Of a DNA stretch of 64,000 bases, positions 1 through 7,897 are shown piece by piece. Position numbers and translations under genes: made by a program. Origin of the DNA: Methylobacterium sp. DB0501 (GTDB lineage: Bacteria > Pseudomonadota > Alphaproteobacteria > Rhizobiales > Beijerinckiaceae); NCBI RefSeq assembly GCF_011043735.1, contig NZ_JAAKGV010000011.1, positions 62,001 to 126,000 on the forward strand. Direction: 5' to 3'. Positions within the stretch are counted from its first letter, which is position 1; each line of letters begins with the position of its first letter. The notes below the pieces were generated by a model, which saw only the letters and a program-made list of their open reading frames with translations, was not told the DNA's origin and ran no database searches.

Positions 1-903
1 GTGCCGGGCGGCACCGCGAGCTACCCGTCCTCGGTGCTGATGAACGCGGTACCGGCCAAGGTCGCGGGCGTGCCGCGCCTCGCCATGGTGGTGCCGACGC
101 CGGACGGGATCACCAACCCGCTGGTGCTGGCCGCCGCGAAGCTCGCCGGTGTCGACGAGGTCTTCCGGGTCGGCGGCGCCCAGGCCGTGGCGGCCCTGGC
201 CTACGGCACGGCGACGATCAGGCCGGTCGCCAAGATCGTCGGCCCGGGCAACGCCTACGTGGCGGCGGCCAAGCGCCGGGTGTTCGGCCAGGTCGGCATC
301 GACATGATCGCCGGCCCCTCCGAGGTGCTGATCCTCGCCGATTCCTCGGCCAACCCGGACTGGGTCGCCGCCGACCTCCTCGCCCAGGCCGAGCACGACA
401 TGGCCGCCCAGGCGATCCTGGTCACCGACAGCGACGCCCTCGCCGAGGCCGTGGCATCGGCGGTCGAGGGACAGCTGACGACCCTGCCGCGCCGGGAGAT
501 CGCCACGGCGAGCTGGCGCGACTACGGCGCGATCGTACGGGTGGAGCGCCTGTCCGACGCGATCCCCCTCGTCGACCGCCTCGCGCCCGAGCACCTGGAG
601 ATCGAATCGGCGGATGCCGAGGATCTGGCGGCGCGGGTGCGCAATGCCGGGGCGATCTTCCTCGGCGCCCACACGCCGGAAGCGATCGGCGACTATGTCG
701 GGGGACCCAACCACGTCCTGCCGACCGCCCGCTCGGCCCGGTTCTCCTCCGGCCTCGGCGTGCTCGACTTCATGAAGCGGACCTCGCTCCTCTCCTGCAC
801 GCCGGAGGCCCTGCGGGCGCTCGGCCCCGCCGCGGTGGCCCTCGGCCGCTCGGAGGGGCTCGACGGGCATGCCCGCTCGGTGGCGATCCGCCTGAACCTT
901 TAA
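1..903 (+). CDS. hisD: Histidinol dehydrogenase, 5' end outside window
   Basis: Catalyses the last two oxidations of histidine synthesis (L-histidinol to L-histidine, NAD and zinc dependent, cytosolic). About 300 C-terminal residues are present; the family is normally about 430, so the first third lies upstream. The GTG at base 1 is probably an internal valine. Family motifs are visible: [15 protein letters not shown] (residues 2-16), GPGNAYV (81-87), AGPSEVL (104-110), the QAEHD block (129-133) with conserved Gln and His, APEHLEI near 200, and GPNHVLPT near 234. It is followed by the UPF0262 and phosphatase genes, an order common in Rhizobiales. Identification is secure. Confidence 0.97.
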   Translation: MPGGTASYPSSVLMNAVPAKVAGVPRLAMVVPTPDGITNPLVLAAAKLAGVDEVFRVGGAQAVAALAYGTATIRPVAKIVGPGNAYVAAAKRRVFGQVGIDMIAGPSEVLILADSSANPDWVAADLLAQAEHDMAAQAILVTDSDALAEAVASAVEGQLTTLPRREIATASWRDYGAIVRVERLSDAIPLVDRLAPEHLEIESADAEDLAARVRNAGAIFLGAHTPEAIGDYVGGPNHVLPTARSARFSSGLGVLDFMKRTSLLSCTPEALRALGPAAVALGRSEGLDGHARSVAIRLNL

Positions 904-927
904 CCTGTCCGGGTCATCCTGACGTCA

Positions 928-972
928 GCAGATTCCGCAAGAGCGGTTGCCGGTTTTGCGACAAAAATCTGC
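928..972. other. Inverted repeat downstream of hisD
   Basis: GCAGATT (928-934) is mirrored by AATCTGC (966-972), with an inner CGCAA/TTGCG pair. There is no long T-run, so this could be a weak terminator or simply a structured spacer between hisD and the UPF0262 gene. Confidence 0.3.
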
Positions 973-1106
973 GCTAAAACAAGAGTCTAGGCGGACGAAG
1001 CGTTGGCCTGCCAATGCAAGTCTGCTTAGGTCCGGCTTGCGCGCGGGACCGCGCTCGCCTCTGCTGCACGTCCCTTGAACGCCCGCGAGACGGGGGAGGA
1101 GATCCG

Positions 1107-1595
1107 ATGGCGAGCGAGGCTCCCGATCCGCGACAGCGCCTGGCGGCGGTGACGCTCGACGAGGATTCGATCGGGCGCGGCAACCCGGACCAGGAGCACG
1201 AGCGCGCCATCGCGATCTACGACATCCTGGAATCCAACAGCTTTCGCGTCGCCAACCACGACGGCGGCCCCTACGCGCTGGCGCTGGGCCTCGTCGAGAA
1301 CAAGCTCTCCTTCGCCATCTCGACCGCCGACGGCCAGCCGGTGATGACCCATCTCCTGTCGCTGACGCCGTTCCGCGGCGTGATCCGCGACTACGAGATG
1401 ATCTGCGACAGCTACTTCAAGGCGATCCGGACCGCCTCGCCGAGCCAGATCGAGGCGATCGACATGGGTCGGCGCGGCGTCCACAACGAGGCCTCGGAGC
1501 TGCTGCTCCAGCGCCTCGACGGCAAGGTCGAGATCGACCACGACACCGCCCGCCGGCTGTTCACCCTGATCTTCGCCCTGCACTGGAAGGGTTGA
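1107..1595 (+). CDS. UPF0262 family protein
   Basis: A 162-residue protein of the UPF0262 family, a small cytosolic alphaproteobacterial family of unknown function usually encoded next to hisD. The ATG at 1107 is chosen because GGGGGAGGA lies 6-15 bases upstream; an in-frame start at 1014 has no such site. Family-like features are the N-terminal [10 protein letters not shown] segment, the central [20 protein letters not shown] block and the C-terminal [15 protein letters not shown]. The next gene starts 5 bases after the stop, so the two are likely cotranscribed. No enzymatic motif is visible and I assign no function. Confidence 0.9.
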   Translation: MASEAPDPRQRLAAVTLDEDSIGRGNPDQEHERAIAIYDILESNSFRVANHDGGPYALALGLVENKLSFAISTADGQPVMTHLLSLTPFRGVIRDYEMICDSYFKAIRTASPSQIEAIDMGRRGVHNEASELLLQRLDGKVEIDHDTARRLFTLIFALHWKG

Positions 1596-1599
1596 CCCG

Positions 1600-2106
1600 G
1601 TGTCCGGAAGCCCCCTTCCGGACAGCGCCGCTGCCCCTGGGGCCGATCCGTCGAAGCCGGATCCCGCGAAACCGGGCCGGCGGGTGCAGTCGGTGCTGTT
1701 CGTCTGCAACTTCAATGCCGTGCGCTCGGCCTGCGCCGAGGCGCTGGCCCGGCATTACTTCGGCAAGTCGGTCTACGTGCAGTCCGCCGGCGTGCGCAGC
1801 GGCGAGCCGACCGACCCGTTCATGGTCTCGGCCCTCGACGAGGTCGGCATCGACGCCTCGCGCCACCGCCCCCGCACCCTGGAGGAACTGGAGGAGTGGG
1901 AGGGCCTGAACTTCGACCTGATCGTCTCGCTCTCGCCGGAAGCCCATCACGCCGCGCTGGAACTCACCCGCACGGTCGCGGCCGATGTCGAGTACTGGCC
2001 GACCCCGGACCCGACGGTGTCGCAGGGCTCGCGCGAGCAGCGGCTCGACGCCTATCGCGACCTGCGCGACGGGCTGGGGTTCCGGATCCGGCAACGGCTG
2101 CGGTGA
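1600..2106 (+). CDS. Low-molecular-weight protein-tyrosine phosphatase-like protein
   Basis: A 168-residue cytosolic protein of the LMW-PTP/ArsC-like fold. The P-loop signature C-X5-R is read as VCNFNAVRSA with Cys36 and Arg42, preceded by the hydrophobic VLFV strand. The usual C-terminal Asp-Pro general-acid loop appears as TPDPTV. The first 28 residues are proline-rich, poorly conserved-looking linker. The start is GTG at 1600, five bases after the UPF0262 stop. In Rhizobiales this gene typically follows hisD and UPF0262. Whether the substrate is phosphotyrosine, phosphoarginine or arsenate cannot be told; there is no ars context. Confidence 0.85.
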   Translation: MSGSPLPDSAAAPGADPSKPDPAKPGRRVQSVLFVCNFNAVRSACAEALARHYFGKSVYVQSAGVRSGEPTDPFMVSALDEVGIDASRHRPRTLEELEEWEGLNFDLIVSLSPEAHHAALELTRTVAADVEYWPTPDPTVSQGSREQRLDAYRDLRDGLGFRIRQRLR

Positions 2107-2208
2107 GGCCGGGACTGGCTCGACCCCTCGCTCGCGTTCGGCGGCGTATCCCAGCCGAGGCCCCGCCGTGAGGTGCGGTTGGGATCAGCCGGTCCCTGGC
2201 ATGCGGCC

Positions 2209-2529
2209 CTACAACCCCAGCGCCCGTCCCGCCGCCACCACCCCCAGCCCCGCCAGCACCGCCGCCAGCTCGAACCGCGTCAGCGCCATCACGCCGGCAG
2301 CCGTCGCGAGGCCGAGGAGGCCCGGCAGGCCGGCGGAGAGGCCGGTGGGAAGGGCGGTCGCCACCACGATCGAGCCCGGCAGGGCGCGCAGGCCCCGCTC
2401 GACCCGTGGGGTGAGCCGGACCCGGCTCATCAGCACCACGCCCGAGGCGCGGCAGAGATAGGTGACGAGGGCGAGCGCCAGGATGGCGATCCACGGACCG
2501 GCGGGGCTGGCGAGGACGGCGTCGATCAC
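2209..2529 (-). CDS. azlD: AzlD family branched-chain amino-acid exporter subunit
   Basis: A 106-residue membrane protein with about four hydrophobic segments (IAILALALVTYLCRA, ALPGSIVVATALPTGL, LATAAGVMALTRFE, AAVLAGLGVVAAGRAL). Length, composition and position directly after azlC match the small AzlD subunit that works with AzlC in amino-acid efflux. Its start overlaps the azlC stop by four bases (ATGA), so translation is probably coupled. The AzlD fold itself is poorly conserved and the call depends partly on the neighbour. Confidence 0.85.
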   Translation of the reverse strand: MIDAVLASPAGPWIAILALALVTYLCRASGVVLMSRVRLTPRVERGLRALPGSIVVATALPTGLSAGLPGLLGLATAAGVMALTRFELAAVLAGLGVVAAGRALGL

Positions 2530-3242
2530 CGGGCCGCCCCGTCATCCACCAGGAGGCCGGTGACGAGGCCCGCCGCGGCGCCCGCCGCGATGAAGGCGTA
2601 GCCCGGCACCAGCCGCTGCACCAGGAGCGCGACGAGACCCGACGCCAGCCAGGGCAGGGCCGGCCGCACCCCGCGCCAGAGCGGCGCCAGCATCGCGGCG
2701 AAGAAGACCGGCAGGATCATGTCGAGGGCGTAGGCCCGGGGCTGGGTTACCAGGGCGCCCGCCAGATGGCCGGCCATCGTCGAGGCGACCCAGAGCGGCC
2801 ACAGGCCGATGCCGGAGCCGAACAGCACGCCGAGGTCGCGGCCGCCCTCGGAGCGGTGGCGCACGCCGATGAGCCAGCTCGCATCGACGAGGACGAACAG
2901 CGTCATCGCCGTGCGCCAGAGCGGCGTGCCGCGCATCCAGGGCTGGATCGTCGCGCCCATCAGGATCATGCGGGCGTTGATGAGACCGGTCACCGTCATG
3001 GCGGCGAGCAACGCGCTCACCGTCCAGGGCTGGCCCCAGACCTCCAGGGTGACCATCTGGGCCGAGCCGGCATAGACCAGCGCGCTGGCACCCGCGGCCT
3101 CCGCGAGGCTCAGGCCCCGCTGAGCCGCGGCAGCTCCGAAGGCGGCGCCGAATACCGCGATGCTGGGCCAGAGCGGCAGGCTGAGCCGGATGCCCGTGAG
3201 GATGCCGGCGCGGGTGAACGGCGCGGCGGAGGCGTGGGACAT
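2526..3242 (-). CDS. azlC: AzlC family branched-chain amino-acid permease
   Basis: A 238-residue inner-membrane protein of the AzlC family, the large subunit of branched-chain amino-acid exporters. It has several hydrophobic helices and the family features FGAAFGAAAAQRGLS, ASALVYAGSAQMVTLE and NARMILMGATIQPW. The ATG at 3242 begins MSHASAAPF; the in-frame extension upstream to 3359 is arginine/proline-rich without family resemblance. It precedes and overlaps azlD. Substrate specificity cannot be read from sequence. Confidence 0.92.
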   Translation of the reverse strand: MSHASAAPFTRAGILTGIRLSLPLWPSIAVFGAAFGAAAAQRGLSLAEAAGASALVYAGSAQMVTLEVWGQPWTVSALLAAMTVTGLINARMILMGATIQPWMRGTPLWRTAMTLFVLVDASWLIGVRHRSEGGRDLGVLFGSGIGLWPLWVASTMAGHLAGALVTQPRAYALDMILPVFFAAMLAPLWRGVRPALPWLASGLVALLVQRLVPGYAFIAAGAAAGLVTGLLVDDGAAR

Positions 3243-3431
3243 GGAGTGCAGGGGTCGTGACGAGACTGGCCGGACACCCGTCTGTCGCAAGCCGAGCCGG
3301 CCGGCGTCAATCCGCGGCGGAGCCTGGCCTGGGTTGCGAAATCGGGGGCCCGCAGGCACACGCTCATGCTTGACGAAGCCTTACGGCCGCTCGCTGCCCG
3401 GCGTTTCCACGTGAAACACTCGTGCGCTGCC

Positions 3432-3450
3432 CGATCGCGCGGCGATCGGA
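3432..3450. other. Perfect hairpin between azlC and the kinase gene
   Basis: CCGATCGC and GCGATCGG form a perfect 8-base stem around GCG. It lies between two minus-strand genes (HWE-like kinase upstream, azlC downstream). No T-run follows on either strand. Confidence 0.4.
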
Positions 3451-3460
3451 CAGGACCCTC

Positions 3461-3524
3461 GATCTTTGATTGTGCCGCATTCCCTGCGACGAACCGGTCT
3501 CCTCGTCGTCGGACAATGCTCTAG
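3461..3524. repeat. Dispersed palindromic intergenic element, copy 1
   Basis: This stretch matches 20224-20283 (same orientation) and 50643-50703 (inverted): a CTTTGAT...GTGC.GCATT segment, then GCGACGAACCGGT, then TCGTCGGA.AATGC. The inner CGACGAACCGG and CGTCGTCGG parts can pair. The TAG stop of the kinase gene falls inside its right end (3521-3523). Confidence 0.7.
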
Positions 3525-4516
3525 GCGGTGCCGGATGAGCGCGGCAGCGGCAGCACGATGACGACGGAGCGGTCGCGTTCGGTCTCCGTGATGGTGGTGG
3601 CGGCGCGCAGGTCGTAGGAGAGCATTCGCTCCAGCATCTCGGCGCGCAGGGTCTCGCCGCAGGCGAGGCCCGGACCCGGCCGCGAGCGCTCGCGCCAGGT
3701 CAGGGTCAGGTGACTCGCCGTCGTGCTCCAGCTCGCGGCGATCCGGTCGTGGCGGTCGAGCACGGCGCCCCGAACCAGCTCGTGCAGCGCGAGCCCGAGC
3801 TTCTCCGCCACCTCGACCGGCAGCCGCACCGGCGGGCCGGACAATTCGCTCGGCTCCGGCAGGGCATGGGCGGAAAGCTCGTCCCGGATCAGGACGTCGA
3901 GGGCGACCCCGGACAAGGGTTCGCGCGAGACCTCGGCCTGGATCCGCGCCATCGCGGCGAGGCGGTCGTCGAGATGGGCCGCGGCCTCCTCGGCGCTGGC
4001 GGCCGTCTCGGCGACGCGACGCATGATGCCGCGGATCACCGCAAGGTTGTTGCGCCCCCGGCGCTGCAACTCCTGGACCAGGAACGCCTGCGCCTCGCGC
4101 ATCAGATACAGGTCGTGGATGTCGGTCGAGGTGCCGAACCACGTCGCCGCCCGGCCGTCATCGTCGCGTTGGGGCATCGCCCGGGTGAAGAACCAGCGAT
4201 AGGAGTCGCCCGCCGGCCCGTCCTCCGTCCCATGCCGAACCAGGCGGTGCTCGACCGCGACGTGGCCGCGGCGCGAGGCCGCCCGCCAGGCCTCGCGGGT
4301 GGGCTCGCGATCCTCCGGGTGCACCGCATCGAGCCAGCCGCAGCCGCAGCTGCGCTCGGCGCTCTGCCCGGTGAAGGCGGCCCATTGCCGGCTGGCCCAG
4401 ATCCAGTCGCCGTGCGGATTCGATTGCCAGACCAGATGCGGGATGGACTCGACCATCCGGCGAAAATCGGGCTCCTCCGTGGCCTCGATTCCGAACGGGT
4501 CGGCCTCAGGCCTCAT
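3521..4516 (-). CDS. PAS-HWE-type histidine kinase homologue, degenerate
   Basis: A 331-residue cytosolic protein with an N-terminal PAS domain (residues about 20-138; IPHLVWQSNPHGDWIW, WLDAVHPEDR, TSTDIHDLYL) followed by the dimerisation region of HWE/HisKA_2 kinases. Where that family has E-L-x-H-R-x-x-N-x-L this protein has ELQRRGRNNLA (149-159), with Arg152 in place of the phospho-acceptor His. The catalytic domain is also worn: the N-box reads LALHELVRGAV, without the usual TNA, and no clear glycine-rich G-box follows. It is therefore probably not an autophosphorylating kinase, though PAS sensing or partner binding could persist. The start overlaps the end of the Crp/Fnr gene by 11 bases, so the two are likely one transcription unit. 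Confidence 0.85.
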   Translation of the reverse strand: MRPEADPFGIEATEEPDFRRMVESIPHLVWQSNPHGDWIWASRQWAAFTGQSAERSCGCGWLDAVHPEDREPTREAWRAASRRGHVAVEHRLVRHGTEDGPAGDSYRWFFTRAMPQRDDDGRAATWFGTSTDIHDLYLMREAQAFLVQELQRRGRNNLAVIRGIMRRVAETAASAEEAAAHLDDRLAAMARIQAEVSREPLSGVALDVLIRDELSAHALPEPSELSGPPVRLPVEVAEKLGLALHELVRGAVLDRHDRIAASWSTTASHLTLTWRERSRPGPGLACGETLRAEMLERMLSYDLRAATTITETERDRSVVIVLPLPRSSGTA

Positions 4517-5318
4517 TGGAATCGAGGTGCCGCCCTTCCCGGCCCAGATGCAGGTAGTTCGGGTTGAACTGCACCGCCCGCTGCAACGCGTCGAGCCGAT
4601 GGATGGTGAGTTCGCGGCCGCGCAAGGAGATCAGTCCGACGCTGCGCAGCTCCTGCAACGTGCGGTTCACGTGTACGACCGACAGCCCGATTGTGTCGGC
4701 GATCTCGGCCTGGGTCAGGGGCAGTTCGCAGGCATTGCCCTGGGTGAGCCCGACCGCGCGCAGACGCACGTAGAGTTCGCAGAGCAGGTGACCGAGGCGC
4801 TCGAAGGCGGTGCGCTGGCCGATATTCACCGTCCACTCGCGCTGGATCGCCGCCGCCACCAGCGCTTCCCAGCACAGGGCCTGCGACAGCCGGGCATGGC
4901 TGGCGGTGAGCTGGCGCATGGTCTCGGTCGGGATCTCGGCCAGGGTCACGGCGGTCACGGTGCCGATCGAGTGGTCCATCTCGCGCAGGATCGAGACGTT
5001 CTGGTCGCACAGGTCGCCAGGAAGCAGGTAGGCAATGATCTGACGGCGGCCATCCTCAAGAGTCTTGTAGCGGCAGGCCCAGCCTTCGAGGATCAGGTTC
5101 ACCCCCTGCGGCAGGTCGCCCTCGTGGACGATGTCGTCGCGCGAGCGGATACGGCGCGTGCGCTGGCGCGACGCGTGGTCGAGCGCCTGTCTGTCCTCAC
5201 CGGACAGGTTCGTGAAATGCTCAAGTTTGCGGATGAGAAACTCGGCCAAGGCGCCCCGCCATGGATGAGAAACTCGGCCAAGGCGCCCCGCCATTCCACG
5301 CATAGCTTGTTCTAACAT
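4506..5318 (-). CDS. Crp/Fnr family transcriptional regulator
   Basis: A regulator of up to 270 residues with an N-terminal cyclic-nucleotide-binding-like beta-roll (about 40-150; GDLPQGVNLILEGWACRYK, LLPGDLCD) and a C-terminal winged helix-turn-helix (LTQAEIADTIGLSVVHVNRTLQEL, about 203-226). No FNR-type cysteine cluster is seen near the N-terminus, so it resembles FixK/Crp-like members of Rhizobiales. The start is uncertain because a perfect 32-base tandem duplication (5231-5294) lies in the first codons; ATGs at 5318, 5303 and 5294 are all in frame. The kinase-like gene overlaps its 3' end. Upstream DNA is AT-rich and probably carries the promoter. Confidence 0.92.
   Translation of the reverse strand: MLEQAMRGMAGRLGRVSHPWRGALAEFLIRKLEHFTNLSGEDRQALDHASRQRTRRIRSRDDIVHEGDLPQGVNLILEGWACRYKTLEDGRRQIIAYLLPGDLCDQNVSILREMDHSIGTVTAVTLAEIPTETMRQLTASHARLSQALCWEALVAAAIQREWTVNIGQRTAFERLGHLLCELYVRLRAVGLTQGNACELPLTQAEIADTIGLSVVHVNRTLQELRSVGLISLRGRELTIHRLDALQRAVQFNPNYLHLGREGRHLDSNEA
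5231..5294. repeat. Perfect 32-base tandem duplication in the Crp/Fnr 5' coding region
   Basis: Bases 5231-5262 and 5263-5294 are identical. Because 32 is not a multiple of three, the duplication shifts the reading frame between copies. One frame joins to the conserved GALAEFLIRKLEHF segment only through both copies and creates the N-terminal MAGRLGRVSHPW extension. Confidence 0.95.
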
Positions 5319-5687
5319 ATTTTCATCATGATTGTTATATCAAAAGTTACATACGATCAATATAAGGACGATTTTCCGGACATTACTGTGAAATTTTCTA
5401 TGCTCGCGTGTCTCGCCATGGTCGTTCCGGGCGCCTCTGCCGGGCGCCTTGGCAGGGGCACTTTGGCCGGGTGCACCTGGGCGAGGGGGCGCCTCGGGGC
5501 GCCTTGGCGAGGAGAGGCGGCACGGCGCGGCAGGCCTCGTCGGACGTGTTTCGGACGCTCGGACCGGTGTTGCGATCCGACAACATGATGTTTGGAAGTG
5601 AAAGCTCGGCCACAGAGCAGGGATTGTGATCCGCGCTCGGATAGGCAGTTTTGAAGGCGAGGGCGGCTCCAGAAGCGCGAGGCTGCG
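5319..5687. promoter_or_regulatory. Upstream region of the Crp/Fnr gene with GGCGCC-rich repeats
   Basis: Bases 5310-5400 are markedly AT-rich for this window and contain a TTGTTATATCAA near-palindrome (5332-5343), a plausible promoter/operator area for the minus-strand regulator. Bases 5425-5525 hold several close repeats of GGGCGCCTTGGC-like sequence. No gene is seen here; nothing else recognisable. Confidence 0.4.
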
Positions 5688-5957
5688 ATGATGTCACGGG
5701 CGATGCACGATCGACCCGGCGGGCCGGCTCCCGCCATCCTGCCGCCGGCACCCCGGTCCGCGGCGGGCACGAGGCCGCCGGCCACGATACCGACCCCGGG
5801 CATTCTCGCACCGGGCATTCTCGCGTCTGGCTTGCACGCCGCCTTCGACGGCTGCCTGGCCGAGGCGCTGCCGGCGGATCTCGCCGCGCTCCTGGGACGG
5901 CTCGACCGATCCGGTCCCGTCGATCCCCGCCCTTCCGATTCCCGCAAGCGTTCGTAG
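5688..5957 (+). CDS. Small NepR-like protein (candidate anti-sigma factor)
   Basis: An 89-residue protein with a proline/alanine-rich N-terminal half and a C-terminal segment LHAAFDGCLAEALPADLAAL followed by LGRLD (residues 49-73). This resembles the NepR core (L-R-x-x-Y-D-x-x-x-x-E-P-L-P-x-x-x-x-x-L-L-x-x-L-D), which binds EcfG-type sigma factors in the alphaproteobacterial general stress response. A 15-base direct repeat encodes GILAP-GILAS. GCGAGG precedes the ATG pair at 5688/5691. It lies near an HWE-type kinase homologue, the kinase class that feeds this response, but no ecfG or phyR is in view. The coding call is plausible; the NepR assignment is tentative. Confidence 0.45.
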   Translation: MMSRAMHDRPGGPAPAILPPAPRSAAGTRPPATIPTPGILAPGILASGLHAAFDGCLAEALPADLAALLGRLDRSGPVDPRPSDSRKRS

Positions 5958-5963
5958 AGTCCC

Positions 5964-6239
5964 ATGAGCGAAACCGCCGCCGACACCAACCGCATCGTCG
6001 CCTTCCCGCAGGCCGTGGCCGCGGCCCCCGTCGACGAGAACACCGCCTCGATGATCGAGGTGCTGCAGGAGCAATTGCGCCTGGCCCGCGAGGGCAAGCT
6101 GCGCTCCGTCGCGGTGGTCTCGGTCTCTTCCGACGGCGGGGCAATCGGCACGCAGTGGTCCTGCACCCACGGCGACATCACCAGCCTGATCGGCAAGCTG
6201 ACGGTACTGACCCACGACATGATGGCCGCCCGCAAGTGA
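5964..6239 (+). CDS. Conserved hypothetical protein
   Basis: A 91-residue soluble protein starting six bases after the NepR-like gene and probably cotranscribed with it. The middle (EVLQEQLRLAREGKLRSVAV) is helical and leads into a strand-rich stretch VVSVSSDGGAIGTQWS. This pattern occurs in small hypothetical proteins of Rhizobiales. There are no cysteines apart from Cys76-like TWSC context, no signal peptide and no membrane helix. I assign no function. Confidence 0.75.
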   Translation: MSETAADTNRIVAFPQAVAAAPVDENTASMIEVLQEQLRLAREGKLRSVAVVSVSSDGGAIGTQWSCTHGDITSLIGKLTVLTHDMMAARK

Positions 6240-6335
6240 CGGCGGCCGCGTGACGGCCATCGAGTGATCGTACCTCCGTAACGGCCGCCCGGCGACGGCC
6301 CCGGGCCCGCCGATCGCGACGCGCCGGAGGGTGCG

Positions 6336-6596
6336 TCAGCCGCGGCTGAGCCGCAGGGCGTTGGCCCGCACCTTCCGGCGGTAATCCCGCACCACCCGCT
6401 CGGCCGTGCCGCCGGCGGCGAGCGTCATCGCCGCCTCGGCGGCGGCCTCCACCTTCTCGGTCACCATGCGCTGCGCCTCGATCTGGGCCGCGGCGCCGCC
6501 GAGCGAGAGCTTGGCGAGCCGCAGGGCGACGACCGTCTGCGCCTCCAGTCCGAGGCGAACGGTGTCGAGGCCGAGGCGCAGCCAGGAATCGTACAT
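6336..6596 (-). CDS. Small conserved hypothetical protein
   Basis: An 86-residue alanine-rich, helical protein (MYDSWLRLGLDTVRLGLEAQ; LAKLSLGGAAAQIEAQRMV; DYRRKVRANALRLSRG). The ATG at 6596 is preferred over an in-frame start at 6632, whose extension is arginine-rich. It resembles short proteins of Rhizobiales linked to polyhydroxyalkanoate granules or the envelope, but the similarity is too weak to name. The next minus-strand gene lies downstream of a spacer and is probably separate. Confidence 0.6.
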   Translation of the reverse strand: MYDSWLRLGLDTVRLGLEAQTVVALRLAKLSLGGAAAQIEAQRMVTEKVEAAAEAAMTLAAGGTAERVVRDYRRKVRANALRLSRG

Positions 6597-6703
6597 CGTC
6601 GAGCGTCTCCGAGATCGGGTTGGTCGAGGCAAATGTTCGAGGAAGCCGGGCCGCCGTCGGGCTCACGCAAACGCCGGGACGGGCAAGGCGGTTCGCCGAC
6701 AGG

Positions 6704-7426
6704 TCAGGGAATCGCACCCTGCGGCAGCATGAGGCCGCCCGGCGTCCGGTCCGGCGCCCCCTCGGGCGCTGCCGCCTTCTCGCGCCGGGCCTTGGGCGCG
6801 CGGCGTGCCGGCTCCCTGGCGGCAGGGTCGGCCGCGTCGGCCTGAGCCGGCTCGCCCTGGGCCCCGGCCCTGGATGGATCGGAATTGGCCGCCTTCGGGC
6901 CACCCTTGCGGGCGACGGGGGCCGGCTTGGGGGCTTTCGGCTCGGCCACCTTCGGGGGATCGCCGCAGGCCTTGAACGTCAGCGTGGCCAGGACCTGGCC
7001 GCCGTCGTCGGCCAGGATGCGCAGGGTCGGCGGCAGGCCTTCCGGGCTGCCGGCCCACCGGATCGTCGCGCCGTTCTGCGCCTCGAGGGCCGCCGGCGAG
7101 GGGCCGCGGCGCAGGCCCGACAGGTCGGGGCCGTAGGCGGTGGCGAGCTTGTTGCGGATCACCACCTGCAGCACCTGCACGGTCTCGGGCGAGAGCGGGC
7201 GCAGCGGATTGCTCCAGCTCATGGTCCCCTGCCGGGTGACGAAGAGGCGAAATCCCTTGCCCGCGGCGAATTCCGGAGCCTGCGGCGCCGGGCAGACGGG
7301 CGCCGCCTCGGGCGCTGCGTTCTCGGGCGCCGCTTGGGCAGGGGCGGCTTGAGCAGGGGCCGCTTGGGCGGGGACAGCCGGAAGCGCCGCCAGCATCAGG
7401 GCGGCCAGCACGGCGTAACGCGTCAC
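6704..7426 (-). CDS. Exported protein of unknown function
   Basis: A 240-residue protein starting at GTG 7426. It begins with a signal peptide (TRYAVLAALMLAALPAVPAQA, cleavage near residue 22), then alanine/proline repeats (AQAAP three times), a folded-looking centre of about 110 residues with a single CPAP and a TFKACGD cysteine that could pair, and a lysine/alanine/proline-rich tail. It is probably periplasmic. It overlaps the upstream gene by four bases, so the two are translationally coupled. No family recognised. Confidence 0.7.
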   Translation of the reverse strand: MTRYAVLAALMLAALPAVPAQAAPAQAAPAQAAPENAAPEAAPVCPAPQAPEFAAGKGFRLFVTRQGTMSWSNPLRPLSPETVQVLQVVIRNKLATAYGPDLSGLRRGPSPAALEAQNGATIRWAGSPEGLPPTLRILADDGGQVLATLTFKACGDPPKVAEPKAPKPAPVARKGGPKAANSDPSRAGAQGEPAQADAADPAAREPARRAPKARREKAAAPEGAPDRTPGGLMLPQGAIP

Positions 7427-7776
7427 CGGGACTCTCCGTCGTGTTCGGTCCCGCGGGAGCCGGACCGGGCGGGGGCCAAGCCGGGCTCCGCCGGATCGTG
7501 ATCGATGGTCAGGCGGCCCTGTGGGCGGGGGCGGGGCGCATCGGGCGCGGCGAGCCGCTCCGGAAAGGTGCGAGGCGCCTCCGGCTCCCGCGCCACATCG
7601 TCGAGCACGTCGGCGAGGTCCTGGTCGAAGTCGCGGAACAGCTCGTCGCCCCTGTCCTCCAGCTCCTGCTCGTGCGGAAGCCGCAGGGTCGGACGCGCGC
7701 GGCCATACCCGAACGCGAGCACCAGGCCCGCGAAGACCAGGGCTGCCACGGCAGCCAGAATCACGATCATCTCCAT
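7423..7776 (-). CDS. Small membrane-anchored hypothetical protein
   Basis: A 117-residue protein with one N-terminal transmembrane helix (MEMIVILAAVAALVFAGLVL) and an acidic cytosolic part (EQELEDRGDELFRDFDQDLA). An alternative start is the second Met, two codons in. Its stop overlaps the start of the exported protein downstream, indicating a two-gene operon. No family recognised; a role as a small scaffold or assembly factor would be a guess. Confidence 0.65.
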   Translation of the reverse strand: MEMIVILAAVAALVFAGLVLAFGYGRARPTLRLPHEQELEDRGDELFRDFDQDLADVLDDVAREPEAPRTFPERLAAPDAPRPRPQGRLTIDHDPAEPGLAPARSGSRGTEHDGESR

Positions 7777-7897
7777 CGTGATGCCAGCCTTAGAGCATTT
7801 CCGTCGCCCTGTCCGGTCGCGCGGCGACGATCGTGCATGCGGCCGCGCCGCGACCCGTGCGGCCTTGCAGGATTCGTGCGGCTCCGAGGAAACCGCG

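Noticed and set aside
5651..6253. Overlapping plus- and minus-strand frames across the NepR-like and 5964 genes
   Set aside because: They are GC-rich shadow readings; the two small genes have better starts, spacing and composition.
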